DNA from: Ceriagrion tenellum | Taxonomy: Eukaryota; Arthropoda; Insecta; Odonata; Coenagrionidae | NCBI GenBank assembly: GCA_963169105.1 | Contig: OY720639.1 | Span: 97,662,559 to 97,726,558 of the forward strand | Length of the DNA stretch: 64,000 nucleotides | Direction: 5' to 3' | Shown: positions 33,227 through 43,934 of the stretch, piece by piece | How positions within the stretch are numbered: position 1 is the stretch's first letter | Layout: each line of letters starts with the position of its first letter | Translations under genes and position numbers: made by a program | Notes under the pieces: generated by a model | The model's database searches: none | Seen by the model: the letters and a program-made list of their open reading frames with translations, nothing else | What the model was told of the DNA's origin: nothing

Positions 33227-35241
33227 GCTTTATATTATTATTATTAGTTGCGTATGGACCCTTTTTTACTGGATCACGCAAAGCATGATGCCTCATTTCT
33301 ACGTTTCTTTCTTATCTTCCACACTTCTCTCATTCTTTCTCCGTGGATTCTCTGTCTCTCTTCCGTCCAATTTGTCCCTGGTTTCTTTGGGACTTCGTTC
33401 TCTGGCATTACGTTCCACTGGTGTATCTCATTTTTGTAGGTGATTCTGTTTTCAATTTCCTTAGGGTCTATTTTTGCTTTTTCTAGATCACCTCTGACTT
33501 GAGACAACCATGGTATTGTTGATTTGGCACCTTGTAAATATATGATGACCTTTTTGATGAGTCTTGTCGGTGGGAGTCTATTGATATGTCCGAAAAATTG
33601 CAGTCTTCTTTTTCTGATATCCGCCGCTTGGTTGGACACCTTCTCCGTAGTTTTCCTGGAGTGCAGCATATACCCTTCTTCTGTTAATTTTGGGCCGAGA
33701 ATTTTCCTCATGATTTTTCGCTCTTCCTTAAGTATGTTCTCCATATCTCTTTTTATATGAAGCGTAAGAGTTTCGCTTGCATGTAGAACCTCTGGCTTGA
33801 TTACAAGGTTGTAGTGTCTGATCTTTGCGCCTATGGAAATGCATTTCTTGTTATAAATATTGTATATTTTGCCATATGCCCTCTTCATTTTCTGTAATCG
33901 AGTCTTCTGTGCTATCTTCTCTCCTCCTGTGGGTTTAAGGATCTCGCCCAGGTATCTAACATATGTGACTCGATCTATCTTGCCGTATTTTGTGTTCAAT
34001 ATTTCGATGACTAATTTTGAGCAGAAGAATTCGGTCTTTTCGAAAGAGATCTGTAGGCCGACTTTCTCTGCAAATTTCTAGAGGTCCTCTATTTGTTTGG
34101 CTGCTGTTGTTTCATTATCTGCGAGTATGGCTACATCATCAGCGAAAGCTAGGCATGAAATTTCTACGTCATCTTTGGGTTGTCCGAATCGTGTTGGTTT
34201 CCAATGTCCTTGGTTTTTCAGTTCTTTTTCCCACTCATTGATGACTTTGTTCAGGACTAACAATAAGTTGAAGAGGAGTGGAGATAGCCCATCTCCTTGG
34301 CGTACTCCAGTTTTGATCTGAAAAGGTTCAGAAATTTCACCCATAAATTTTACTTTCGAGATTGTATCTGTCAATGTCTGTTTGATCAATCGCAGTGTTT
34401 TTGCATCGAGTCCCTGTTCTTCTAAAATATTGGACAAAGATTGTCGGTCGATAGAATCGTACGCCTTCTTGAAGTCGACAAACGTGCATATGATCGGGGA
34501 ATTCCTAATCGCTTTGTATTTCAGTATTGCTTTCAGATTGAAGATTTGTTCTGTACACGAGCGACCAGGGCGGAAGCCTGCCTGGTTCTCGCCAATTTTG
34601 TTGTCTAGTTGATCTTGTACTCTTTGGAGAAGACATGCTGAGAGGATTTTGTAGGGAACTTGTAATAGGGAAATTCCTCTGTAGTTATTCGTATCTGTTC
34701 TGTCTCCTTTCTTGTGTTGTGGATGGATAAGAGCGCATTTCCAGTCGTCTGGCAATTGTTCTGTTTGCCAGATGTTCCCAATGATTTCTGTGAGTTCCTG
34801 TAGTGACTTTGGCCCAAGGTTTTTCAGTAACTCCGCAATGATGCCATCTTCACCAGAAGGCCTGTTATTTTTCAGTTTTTGTATGTGTCTGTGAATCTCT
34901 ATCTGTGTTGGTGGTGGTGATTCTGGGTTGATGTCGGTGCAATTTTCTTTGGGAAATCTTGTGCTTGGTTCGGGGCAATTGAAAAGATCAGAGAAATACT
35001 GCGCTAGCACTAGACAGTTTTCCTGATTTGCCAGTGCTAATTTTCCATCTTGTTTTCTGAAGCATAGATTTTGTGGTGTGTATCCTCGGATTTGTCCTGC
35101 GAAAGTTTTGTAAAAGTCTCTCATGTTGTAGTTGCGGAAGTTCTCTTCTATGGACTCTAGTTGGTCCTTCATATACTTCCTCTTAGTTTGCCTGATAGTT
35201 TTTGCGACCTGTTTTCTAGTCTCCTTGAACAGCTGTTGACT
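33227..35241 (-). mobile_element. RTE-type LINE, 5'-truncated, well preserved
   Basis: The element runs from about 35241 (5' truncation, before a stop at 35242-35244) to a short 3' untranslated region of ~25 bp. It ends in a TAATAATAATA microsatellite at 33233-33250. A tiny 3' untranslated region with a simple-repeat tail is typical of the RTE clade. The coding region is open throughout except for one stop. Confidence 0.85.
33274..35241 (-). pseudogene. RTE-type reverse transcriptase with one in-frame stop
   Basis: Numbering from the Met at 35172: PSGEDG at 105-110, NYRGISLL at 163-170, GFRPGRS at 199-205, FVDFKKAYDS at 231-240 (motif A aspartate), VRQGDGLSPLLFN at 290-302 and FADD at 343-346 (motif C), all intact. 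A single TAG (34080-34078) follows EDL. The same frame then resumes at KFAEKVGLQISFEKTE and stays open to TGA at 33274-33276, through YLGEILKP, ETLTL and HINRLPPTRL. Reading upstream of the Met stays open to 35239, so the true start is lost along with the endonuclease. In life the protein would copy LINE RNA at a nicked target. One nonsense change makes it a young-looking fossil. Confidence 0.88.
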
Positions 35242-35244
35242 TTA

Positions 35245-36263
35245 TGGGGATTTTTTTCTGTTGCACTCCTGAAGTTCTTGTAGCTTTATGTATATTTAAA
35301 AAGCTTTTCTTCTATTATGTCCCATTCTACCGCATTCCTAATATTTTTAACTCCATGGCTACTCATTCACCCTCCCTTGACCTCTTCTCGCCACTCTCCG
35401 CTTTCAAATCCTTCCTTACAAACCATGTGAGCAAATTAGCCCCACCTACCCTGTTTACCTATCGCTAAATCCCCGTCTACGCTCCTCTGTTATGTTTGTG
35501 TTTTTTATTTACTCTGATTAAGTTTTATATTTTGTTGATGCTTTAATTTATTTGTTTGTTGGTCATCCAATAAGCCTTTGTGCCGTTTTAGAGACTTTTC
35601 AAATAACTTTGCAAATATATGATATGAAGAATATATTAACGGTCGAAAGAAGTCCACATTGTTTTTCCTCATATTCCATTATTTTTTATGGGTCAATTAT
35701 GACATAATTTTGACAATATAATATCCATCATTCGAGGAAAATAATGCTGTGTCTTGCATTATTTTTGAAAGTTCTTCCGGATTTCTTTATTATTTTTTTA
35801 TGTGCTCGATGATAGTGCTATAAAGACTGGCGAGACTCGACTACGTGATGTTGTGTTTTGAATTTCAAAAAGCATTCCAATTTACCCTTTTGGCATGATG
35901 CTCGACTAATTTTGAAGGCGTGATTGAAATGCAAAGGGCTTGCGTCGATTCTGCCTGAAGTTTAATAAAAATATTCCTCACATTTACATTCCGAAAATTT
36001 GCATCCCGCCGCTAGCTACCCAGCATTGTTTCATATTCTCATTTATGTTGAATTTGTAAATCTCAACCAATTAAAACTATTCTATGCTTGTCACCCCTGA
36101 GGGGTTTTTAGTTAACTCGTCATTGTGAGAAATTGAATTTCTGCTCGTATGGAGAAAGGTAATTAGGTGACGTTATAATTTGCTTGTTGCTCGAACAGAT
36201 GCGTCCGAGTGTTAAAATTTTTTATCAAGAATGTTGTATTAGCTTTAATAATTATATGAGTGG
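35245..36263. other. unassigned sequence
   Basis: Nothing recognised between the LINE and the satellite array. Confidence 0.45.
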
Positions 36264-37490
36264 GCAGTGTCCTTCACATTACTTTCATTTCACAATGTAC
36301 CATGAGGCTATAACCATTTCATCGGCATCATCATCATATTTGCTAAAAGAGAGCCCCGGTTTTGCATGGTAATTTACAAATTTATTTGGAAAATAAATTA
36401 TTTTTAGAACCGGAAGAAAAAGTCGGACTGCCGACAAGAGTCTTATAAGAAGATTTGTTTTAATGTTATTTAATAATTTGAATTCGAGTAACACCCTAAA
36501 CAAAATGGGAAAGACGTAATAGGAGAGGCAATAGAAGAGAGGGTGCTTTCCTTCACCTTACTTTCTTTTGGCTATGTACCGTCAGGCTAAAAGTATTCCA
36601 ATGGCATCAACACTAAATTAAAAACATTTTTTTATTTGTCTCAAGAGAGATCCGACTTTACGTGGTAAGATGCGAATTCACTGGGCAAAAATATGAATTA
36701 CTGGAAGAAAAAGGTGGCAGTCGGAGGACTGCCGGCTGAATTTCTGTAAGAAGAAGAAGAATTGTTATAATAGCGTTTGATCATTTGAATTTCAATGGCG
36801 TCCTTAAGTAAATGGAAAAGGCGTAAAAAGAGAGGAAATAGAAAAGAGGGCGCTATCCTTTACCTTACTTTCATTTGACAATGTACCATCAGGCTAAAAC
36901 TACACCATCGGCATCATCGTTAATTTTTTCTTATTTGCTACAAGGTAGACCTGATTTTGCATGGTTAAGATGTGAATTCAATGGACAAATATATGAAGTT
37001 AAGAACCGGAAGAAAAAGGTGGCAGTCGGAGGACTGCCGATAGAAGTGTATTGAGAAGAAGAAAATTTGTTATAATTTTATTTGATAATTTGAATTTGAG
37101 TGACACCCTAAACAGAATGGGAATGACATAAAAGGAGAGGCAATAGAAAAGAGGGCGCTATCCTTTACCTTAATTTCATTTTACAGTGTTTATTTGCTAC
37201 AAGATAGACCCGGTTTTGCATGGTAAGATGCGAATTCGGTGGACAAATACATGCATTTAACAACAGGAAGAAAACTGTGGCCGTCGGAGTACTGCTGACA
37301 GAAGTCTTCTGAGAAGAAGGTTTTTTATAATTTTATTTGATAATTTGGACTTGAATGATATCCTAAACAAAACGGGAAAGACATGACAAGGGAGGCAATG
37401 AATGAATGCAGCAGTTTTATCCAGCGGCGAGACGTGGAAGAACATGGAGTATGTTTTCGCAGAATGTTGTGCAGCACGTCGCAACACTTC
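36264..37490. repeat. tandem satellite-like array, ~300-bp unit, about four copies
   Basis: Units begin near 36264, 36541, 36851 and 37153 with text like TATCCTTTACCTTACTTTCA. Each continues with GTACCATCAGGCTAAAA, CATCGGCATCATC, a GATGCGAATTC-like stretch, the hairpin GGCAGTCGGAGGACTGCC, and AATTTGAATT..AGT..C.CCCTAAAC. Units differ by indels and substitutions, and the fourth is partly deleted. The order is fully conserved, which marks it as a diverged tandem array. Confidence 0.85.
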
Positions 37491-37509
37491 TTCTTTTTCT
37501 GCTCATGTG

Positions 37510-37567
37510 AAAATTACCTCTGTCCATCCTAAGTCCCCGGCGACTTAGGATGGACAGAAGTAATTTT
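37510..37567. repeat. 26-bp near-perfect hairpin
   Basis: Arms 37510-37535 and 37542-37567 (core CTGTCCATCCTAAGTC / GACTTAGGATGGACAG) pair with one mismatch around a 6-nt loop. It sits at the right end of the ~300-bp tandem array and could mark its junction with unique DNA. Confidence 0.85.
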
Positions 37568-38159
37568 CTCTGGGAGTACAAATGTTTGTCATCGCGTGCA
37601 AAAACTTCGCCGCATGCCTCCGCTTAGCTCAAGTTGCAAATAAGATGATCACGTCATTCTACTTCCTCCGTGACAAAGTAAATATAAGTAAATTCATTGC
37701 TTTCAACAAGAATAACCTGAAACGTTGAATTTACATTTCATCCAAATAAAAAGCTAGGTTTCCTCTAAGGAATACCCGTGCTAGGCAACCCTCATCAAAA
37801 ACATACATTGCCACTCACGCTATTCCTCTTCCTTCTGTTTGTCTCTTTTTGGATCTTCTGCATCCCTGCCTCTCTGCGGTTTTATTTCTATTTTTTATTC
37901 TGAAGTTTAAAATCACTCTGGTGAAACACTCAGCAGGGCCCTAAGGGCATTTGATAATACACACAAACGCAGAAACAAGTGAAGGGAGCAAAAGAGCCCT
38001 TTATGATTATTTGATCCACTTTTTTGTCTACCTTCCGTCTTTCCTTGATGCCGGCCATGGAAGGAAATACATTGGTTTACGCCAATATAAGAAAAAAGAA
38101 TTGTTAGATGGACTTACGGCGATGAGTTTACTTGAATTTTTTTTTTCGCTTTTATCTAT
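37568..38159. other. unassigned sequence
   Basis: No gene recognised. Confidence 0.5.
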
Positions 38160-38840
38160 ATCATCATTGATCGTTCAATTCTGAGATTAGTTGACCTCAG
38201 CCCTTTACCCTTCCTTGTCTAATGCTAGTTCCCTCCTGAAACCTCTTCCTATGTATATACTTTCCTCTTTATTTGGTCTACGAACTTATTCCTAGGCCTT
38301 CCTCTGGGGACTTTTTCCTCTATTTTACTTTATTCAGTTATGTTCTTCACTAATCCATTATGTCTCAGGGTGTGTCCAATCCATCTGGTTCTTCTTTTCT
38401 GCATGGTGTTGAATACAGTCTTTTCCTCTTCTACTCTTCTGTACACTTCATTTCTTATTTTGTCCGTCCATTTTATCTTCTGCATACTCCTCCAGAACCA
38501 AGCTTCAAAGGCTTCTCGACTTTTTTGGTCAGCTTTTCCAATGGTCCATGCTTCTGATTCATAAAATGCCACGCTCCACCTGAATGTTTTCACGTACTGT
38601 TTCCTGGTTTGAAATCCTATCTTCTTTGAGCTTAAATGTTGTGTTTTTAACCATAAACGCCTCATCTGCTTGGATTATTCTCCGCTTGTTGTTCTTTGTA
38701 CTTTTTCCGTCCCACGTGATGGTATTTCTGCGATAGGTGTAGAAATCAACTTGCTCTAATTTCTATTCTCTGGGTGACTTCTACGTTCAGTTATTTTTTC
38801 TTCTGGGTACTAGGATTTTAGCTTTTGTCTAATTGATTTT
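38160..38840 (-). pseudogene. RTE-like LINE C-terminal fossil
   Basis: The frame 38330-38665 (minus, 111 codons) reads RKQYVKTFRWSVAFYESEAW, TIGKADQKSREAFEAWFW and RSMQKIKWTDKIRNE, then VFNTMQKRRTRWIGHTLRHN and GLVKNITE. The .KIKWTDKI.NE and RRTRWIGH segments are typical of the region after RT in RTE-like LINEs. Downstream (to 38160) come frameshifted GRPRN and RYQEV regions and the CAATGATGA tail. It is 5' truncated. Confidence 0.75.
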
Positions 38841-38939
38841 CATGTTGTGTTTCAACTATGTAAAATAGTATTAATTACGTGTATATACCTGTAAAGTTTT
38901 ACGCAAATATCTTCGTATACAAAAATCTCTCTAATCACA

Positions 38940-39035
38940 TTAATCGGCGGGAATCAAATCCCTGCCCGACCAATAGTCTTTTATGATCGAATGTTCATTC
39001 CGTTCATTCTACCGCTTGATCGGCGGAACGATGGG
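38940..39035 (-). repeat. tRNA-like pol III promoter scrap
   Basis: On the minus strand GATCAAGCGGTAGAATGAA resembles an A box and GGGATTTGATTCCCGCC a T-arm/B box, about 60 nt apart. The B-box-like part departs from GGTTCRANYCC and no tRNA cloverleaf forms. It is probably a decayed tRNA-derived SINE head, or chance. Confidence 0.25.
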
Positions 39036-39584
39036 AGTTGTGAGCTGGATAATGAATGGGAGATGAGGTCAAGGCTACCGTGTTTTCTCCCTCTGCTATA
39101 CCAGCACCGCATCATAAGTGGGTTCTCCGAGCGATTTCCGGTCTGCGCTCTTTAACGTCAGGATGTAATGATTGTTTCCACTGTTGGAACAGGCAGACCG
39201 TGTATACTGCACTTAAATCACGAGCTGTTTCCCTCCTGGATGGTTACTGTCCAAAGTGCTTCATGATGCCGGCGATAAAACGTTCACATGCTTGATTAAC
39301 ATTGCTGTTGTCTTTGAATATGGCATTTTTTTGATTAATTGTACAAATTAATAATCTTAGTTGATAGTGGTATTTTATTACTTTTTTACGATTTTCTTGT
39401 CAAAATCTACATCTGTGGAGCATCCGGGTCACCTCTGGATATGCCTCAGTCGGTGAATACGTACCACAGAGTCGCCCTGCGTTTACTCAAAATAAATTGA
39501 GTATGTTCCAACCAGGCTATTATGATTACTGTATGAATGGAATACGAACTCAGTTCCATTTGCCTATGTTCAGATTTTGAGATA
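39036..39584. other. unassigned sequence
   Basis: No gene recognised. Confidence 0.45.
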
Positions 39585-39790
39585 CTCATTCTTCTTTTCT
39601 CGTTGTCAACCAATCAGGATTCGTTTGCAACAGCCCTCCAATTCTCTCTGTCTTCTCCTATCCTCCTTATTTCCAAAAACCGTCCACATCCCATGTCTTC
39701 CATTATCTGTTTCCTATACTCCATTTAAAAAGTATTTCTCTATACCTTTTGCCCTCTATAATTCGTCCTAAAGTCACCTTCACCAATCCT
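39585..39790 (-). pseudogene. LINE C-terminal fossil ending ENWRAVANES
   Basis: The minus strand reads LVKVTLGRIIEGKRYRE, a frame change, then KQIMEDMGCGRFLEIRRI and GEDRENWRAVANES followed by TGA. An (I/L)VK..L.G.IEGKR.R segment, an I..D.GC..Y.E stretch and a final DR..WR..V.. are shared by LINE C-termini. It differs from the VNQSSD-ending family near 50 kb, so it is a separate subfamily. Confidence 0.6.
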
Positions 39791-40500
39791 TATTATAATA
39801 ATAGGTAGAGAAGTCAACAATAATAGGGACGAAAGGGGGTTTTCGAACTCGGACGTCGAAGGTGAAATTCTTGGATCGTATTTATTGCTAGTGTGGCATT
39901 TCTTTAGCATAGCCCCCCTACTTTTGCTCAGTTTACCCTCTTTGGACAGTTTACCCTCTGCGGACTGTTTACCCTCCGGATTTAGCCGAAGGGCTTGCTC
40001 GAGGCGCGCACGATCTACGCGCTCCAATACTGTCTCGCTAACGATATCTGTGAGCCAACGATATCGAGACTCGATATCCTGACTCAGCTATTCCTTTCAG
40101 CAACTTCTGCTAAAAACCTTCGTGCCGCAACCTTCACCTCACCAGGTCCTCTCTCATTTAAATAGCAGTGGGCGCCGGAAGATTTTCGAGGACGTGCTAA
40201 ATATATTTATTTAATTTGTGGTTTATTTAACATACTTGTTTGTTTCCCGAGTACCTCCTGTTTCTCACTCGTATTTTTGGAGGAAATTTGTATTAAGGGA
40301 ATGTTTGGAGGGAGACCTCTACCCCCTCTCTTGTTGATGCTTCACTAGGTAGGTCATTTTGCCATGCAGCTATTGCCGATAATTTGTAAACATTATTGCT
40401 GAAGTGCGGTATATTAAGCGATTGAAGGGAATTATTTTTAATTAGTGAAAATAACTTTTCTGTGCGTCCGACATTCACCCTTGACGGTTTAGGCTGACCA
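39791..40500. other. unassigned sequence with short 18S-like 20-mer and an 18-bp triplet repeat
   Basis: Positions 39860-39879 read AGGTGAAATTCTTGGATCGT, identical to a nearly universal 18S rRNA segment, but the flanks do not match rRNA. At 39930-39985 an 18-bp phrase, CAGTTTACCCTCTTTGGA, is repeated three times with changes. No gene recognised. Confidence 0.4.
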
Positions 40501-40918
40501 CCAATTCACCATTGATGGTGATGTGTGAGTGGAAACGGGGGGAAGGAGGGTACAGGTTTGATGAAGTCTAACCTCCCTTTTCCCCTCTTTCTCACCAGCT
40601 CCTGCAATTCGTTCTTCAAAGGTTATCACACCAGTTGTAGACGAGTGGACGCCACGGGACGTCATACTTCGCCCTAAGACTCCGCGGAAGTACGGGTCAA
40701 CGACAGGGAAACCGGCTGCGGTGGAGAACCCATTACAAAATCCCTATATATCACTCCTTGATTTTCCATGTATTCGTTGTAATTTCCCATACCTTCCAAG
40801 CACATTCCTCCACTACTTGCCTTTAAGTGTTGAAAGACGCTCATAATTTGAGTCATCATTCCGTTGACAATCCAAAGAAAAACAGACTTACCACAGTTAT
40901 GAGTCACTGCTGGGTTCA
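40501..40918. other. unassigned sequence
   Basis: No gene recognised. Confidence 0.45.
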
Positions 40919-41330
40919 ACATCCCGCAGTATCTTCAATATAGAGCCTTTGGTAATCTGTTACAATATTTATAGCTTGAAAACGACAAATTTGAGGAGTT
41001 TAGGCCCACATAACGTCAAAAATCCAACGGAATTAGTATTTCTCCTACTGTGCGGAGTCGGACCGCGACGTGTAAATCGAAAAATCTTGCTTACTTTCGG
41101 TGTCGCAAACTTTTTTGCGGGACTTTTGCAGAGTAACGTTAAAATATGTTTTCTTAATACCTTGATGAAATATCTTGGTGCGCATATTTCTTAAACCAAA
41201 GATAATGACTGCTTTAGGCAAAATTTCGCCTGAGAAAACGTCCGCCATTTTGTGACGTAATAGCACACAATACCCTCGCAACATCTTCAGTGTGCAACCT
41301 TTGGTAATCTGTGACAATATGTATAGCTCG
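40919..41330. repeat. pair of ~58-bp direct repeats 352 bp apart
   Basis: CATCTTCAGTGTGCAACCTTTGGTAATCTG-type text at 41271-41330 matches 40919-40978 (sharing CCTTTGGTAATCTGT.ACAAT and TATAGCT). The pair could be the ends of a small LTR-like or tandem unit; the intervening DNA has no coding content I recognise. Confidence 0.6.
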
Positions 41331-41380
41331 CTTATATATAGGCTTATGCTTGCCTATGCTATGGTGTCGTGTGCATTAAC

Positions 41381-41855
41381 CATTGAGGTAAATGGAGCGG
41401 GCGGTTGCTATGCTGATCAATGCTAGAGGCTGTTGCCGGTCCGCCATCTTCGTTGCTCCTCATTTTCCTATGGTGCTTACGGAATAACGCACATATTTTT
41501 CAATTTTACTATGTATTCCACAGATAACTTAGTAGAAACCAGCACGCCTTTTCTCCTTATATATACATTCTCCGTACATGTGTTGTTCATTTATTTCAAT
41601 TAATTATCACCCGCATTCTCGGCTAAAACTATAATAAAATCGAGTAGAAACCATAGCATAAAGCAACCAATATATGTTTCAAAAGTTACTTGCCTCAAAT
41701 TTTAAATAGATGGTTGACAATCTTGCTTTACATCCGCTAATTTGTCCATTCCTTCGTGCTATCCAAACGAAACGAGCAGGGATAACCAATATGGATGTTA
41801 TTTTGTTTGTCAGACGTCAGTTTGATGACGTATTGCCTTCTCTACACACCATAAT
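41381..41855 (-). mobile_element. TIR element family T, copy 3
   Basis: Starts CATTGAGGTAAATGGAGCGGGC and contains, in reverse orientation to copies 1 and 2, CACCCGCATTCTCGG, AACTATAATAAAATCGAGTA, CTAATTTGTCCATTCC and GGGATAACCAATATGGATGTT. The right end, GCCTTCTCTACACACC, is a decayed form of the terminal repeat. About 475 bp; no transposase. Confidence 0.65.
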
Positions 41856-42029
41856 GTATTTTGATACATTGATCAAACTTGGCGACATAATTTGTCATTT
41901 TGTAGAAGAACTTAACATTTGTATTCATATTGAAAAGAATAACTCGTACTTTTCTACAATTATTAATAATTACAATAATTGTGTGACCTGGTGTGTCAGT
42001 ACACCGCATATACCTCCTAGTGGTGGGTC
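41856..42029. other. unassigned sequence
   Basis: Nothing recognised. Confidence 0.5.
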
Positions 42030-42480
42030 GCGGGCAACAGTATGCTGGCTCTCAAGGTAGTCCTTTTTAAAAGGGATCATAGCTTGGGCAGAAACGGGAA
42101 AGCGGGCCTAGGGTATTACTATGCTTTGGTTTCTCTGGTGGCATACTGGCGAAAATGTGCCAATACTGACCGGTAGAGCGCCATAACCGTTAGCAGGGAA
42201 AGCTACGCGTGGTGCGGGTACTGCGAAGGCTGGTAACCTTGCATACTCTATTACAACTTACTGCTAAACGTCAAAATGTCGCCTCGGGCAGCCGAAGCCA
42301 CGATGGGCGGCGGAATGTGAATAAGGTTGGCCCTCAAGATATGAACTATGAATCAAGATATGGACTAGAAACGAACTGGACTCTCGGTACTTAGAATGTG
42401 AGAGGAGTGTATGGAAAGGAGCATGAGTTGCTGAATGAAATGAAAGTGAGGCGAATGGATGTTTAATCTAAACAGAAACT
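42030..42480 (+). pseudogene. LINE 5' end: untranslated region and endonuclease start
   Basis: 42384-42470 translates as LGT-stop-NVRGVYGKEHELLNEMKVRRMDV, matching the first strand of the APE-type endonuclease of LINEs (canonical LGTWNVRG...E...RGIDV). The tryptophan codon is now TAG and another stop follows MDV. The preceding ~350 bp, GC-richer than the surroundings, would be the 5' untranslated region. The copy ends abruptly before the catalytic E of the endonuclease, an unusual 3'-truncated LINE piece. Confidence 0.6.
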
Positions 42481-42539
42481 AGAATTACAATTGAAAATGT
42501 TCAGATTGGGGCAAAGTTTTGCATTTGTTGTTAATGATT

Positions 42540-42660
42540 GCTCGTTGTTTGGGCTTGCAGTCATCGGGCCAATCAAGTCCTCGTAGAGTTCACGTCACTT
42601 GGCGCTGCAGAGGCTGTCAGTGACGGCACGAACCTATAGTGTTTGCTCTCCACTGATTCT
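42540..42660 (+). repeat. interspersed repeat W, copy 1
   Basis: This ~120-bp segment matches 44907-45026 directly at about 80% by eye. Anchors are GTTTGGGC, CAGTCATCGGG, CTCGTAGAGTTCACGT and CACTTGGCGCTGCAGA, ending GTGTTTGCYCTCC.CTGATTC. Function unknown. Confidence 0.7.
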
Positions 42661-42733
42661 AGGGTTGTTATATTTTATTCCCAGCACGTGTTCATTGCTT
42701 CTCTTTGATTGGATTCTCTCATAGCATTCTCTT

Positions 42734-43030
42734 TGATTGGATTGGATTTTGGGGAGGCGACCGACGGCTAAGGTCATATGCGCCATAGGGGATAGGTAAG
42801 ATAGGAAGGGTGGATAGAAACCCGACGTCGGCATTAACCTGCTCTTAACTAAAAGCGCCAAGGGGACCACGGTTTAACATCTCATCCGACAGACGGAGTA
42901 CTGTACTTGAAGTGCCCTCCACAAGACACTCAAGTAGGGATCGGGTTCCTCTGAAAAACATCCGCCTCTGCAGGGATTTGAACCTTGGCCGACCGTGTGG
43001 TAGGCGAGTACTCAAGCCACCACATCACGC
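42734..43030 (-). mobile_element. tRNA-derived SINE, copy 1, with 10-bp TSD
   Basis: Flanked exactly by GCATTCTCTT (42724-42733 and 43031-43040). On the minus strand it begins GCGTGATGTGGTGGCTTGAG (A-box region) and carries the B-box-like GGTTCAAATCC at 42984-42974, which is intact. A body with GGATGAGATGTTAAACCGTG and CCCCTTGGCGCTTTT follows, ending in an ATCCAATCCAATC tail. The tRNA-like head most resembles tRNA-Gly (CTCGCCTACCACACGG). Transcription would be by RNA polymerase III. Confidence 0.88.
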
Positions 43031-43040
43031 GCATTCTCTT

Positions 43041-43554
43041 GCCGATTGAACATTTCCTACCTGTCCAAAGTATCAAGCAGGCAGAGGGCTGTTGATTTGT
43101 GACTGCGCTTTTTCTCCGCAGCGGGCGCTCAAGATACTCGTATTTACGCAGGGAAGGAAAAACATGTTTTTGAAAAAAATTCATCCACAGATTGAATTTA
43201 TTATGTGTCTGAACTTTCTTGTCTCATCCTTCAACGTCTTTGAAAGCTGAGGTAGAGACAAGACTTAGAAAATGCAAGGTCGGGGAGTACGCAAAATATG
43301 ATGTTGATGCCTTGAGGAATATAAGGAAATGGTAGAATGAAAGGGAAATCCGATATCGCTCTATGCGTCCCAGTCGCGAACATTATCTCCTTTTCTAGTC
43401 CATCATAGTTTAGTTTAAATTAATATTTTTCTTATTTTGTATTAGTCTTTCCGATAATTCTCATACATTCAGATACTCATGATAATATTCAGAACTGGTA
43501 TGTTTCAAGGCGACATGTAGAGTATTAAGTAAACATATAGTTTTTCACAACTGT
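43041..43554. other. unassigned sequence
   Basis: No gene recognised. 43470-43525 weakly resembles the CR1 GATAATATTCAGAACTGGT text and may be an eroded scrap. Confidence 0.4.
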
Positions 43555-43934
43555 TACAGGGATTAAAGCGAGAGCCCCTAGAGACTCGGAGGCTGCACGC
43601 TAGGCTTAGCTTGCTTGAGAAATTTAGAACTGGTGTGTTTCAGAGCGACCCAGAGAATATTATCATGACGTCTCACTGTATATCTTGGTCTGACGGAAGA
43701 GATAAAATAAGAGAAATACATTGCCGAACAGATTGGTACAAAAACTTATTCTTTCCCCGCGCAATAAGCGACCACAATAAAAACTGAGCTCCACTAAACA
43801 CGCTATCGTATTACACGTCACCATTTCACCTCCCAAAACCTTATCCCTTACATCTTTACCTGGCTGGTGTCCTAACTTCCCCTGCCACACGCTCGTGAGA
43901 CGGCTCGCAGGGTAGTATGTGGATGTAGATGTAA
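43555..43934 (+). mobile_element. CR1-like LINE 3' end
   Basis: The plus strand reads the end of the ORF (AGAGACTCGGAGGCTGCACG, CTTGCTTGAGAAATTTAGAAC, GAGAATATTATCATGACG). It then reads the 3' untranslated region (GCCGAACAGATTGGTACAAA, GACCACAATAAAAACTGAG, CATCTTTACCTGGCTGGTGT) and ends GCAGGGTAGTATGTGGATGTAGATG. 5' truncated. Confidence 0.82.

Noticed and set aside
33524..34612. Plus-strand frames opposite the RTE reverse transcriptase
   Set aside because: They are antisense shadows of the RT coding strand.
36264..37490. Possible CRISPR-like array
   Set aside because: Units are ~300 bp and diverged throughout, with no short identical repeats and unique spacers; the DNA is eukaryotic.
39860..39879. 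rRNA gene fragment as an annotated feature
   Set aside because: Only 20 bases match; the flanks are unrelated, so it is reported only as an observation.
40919..41330. LTR retrotransposon
   Set aside because: The direct repeats lack TG..CA ends that I can see, and no primer-binding site, gag or pol text is present.
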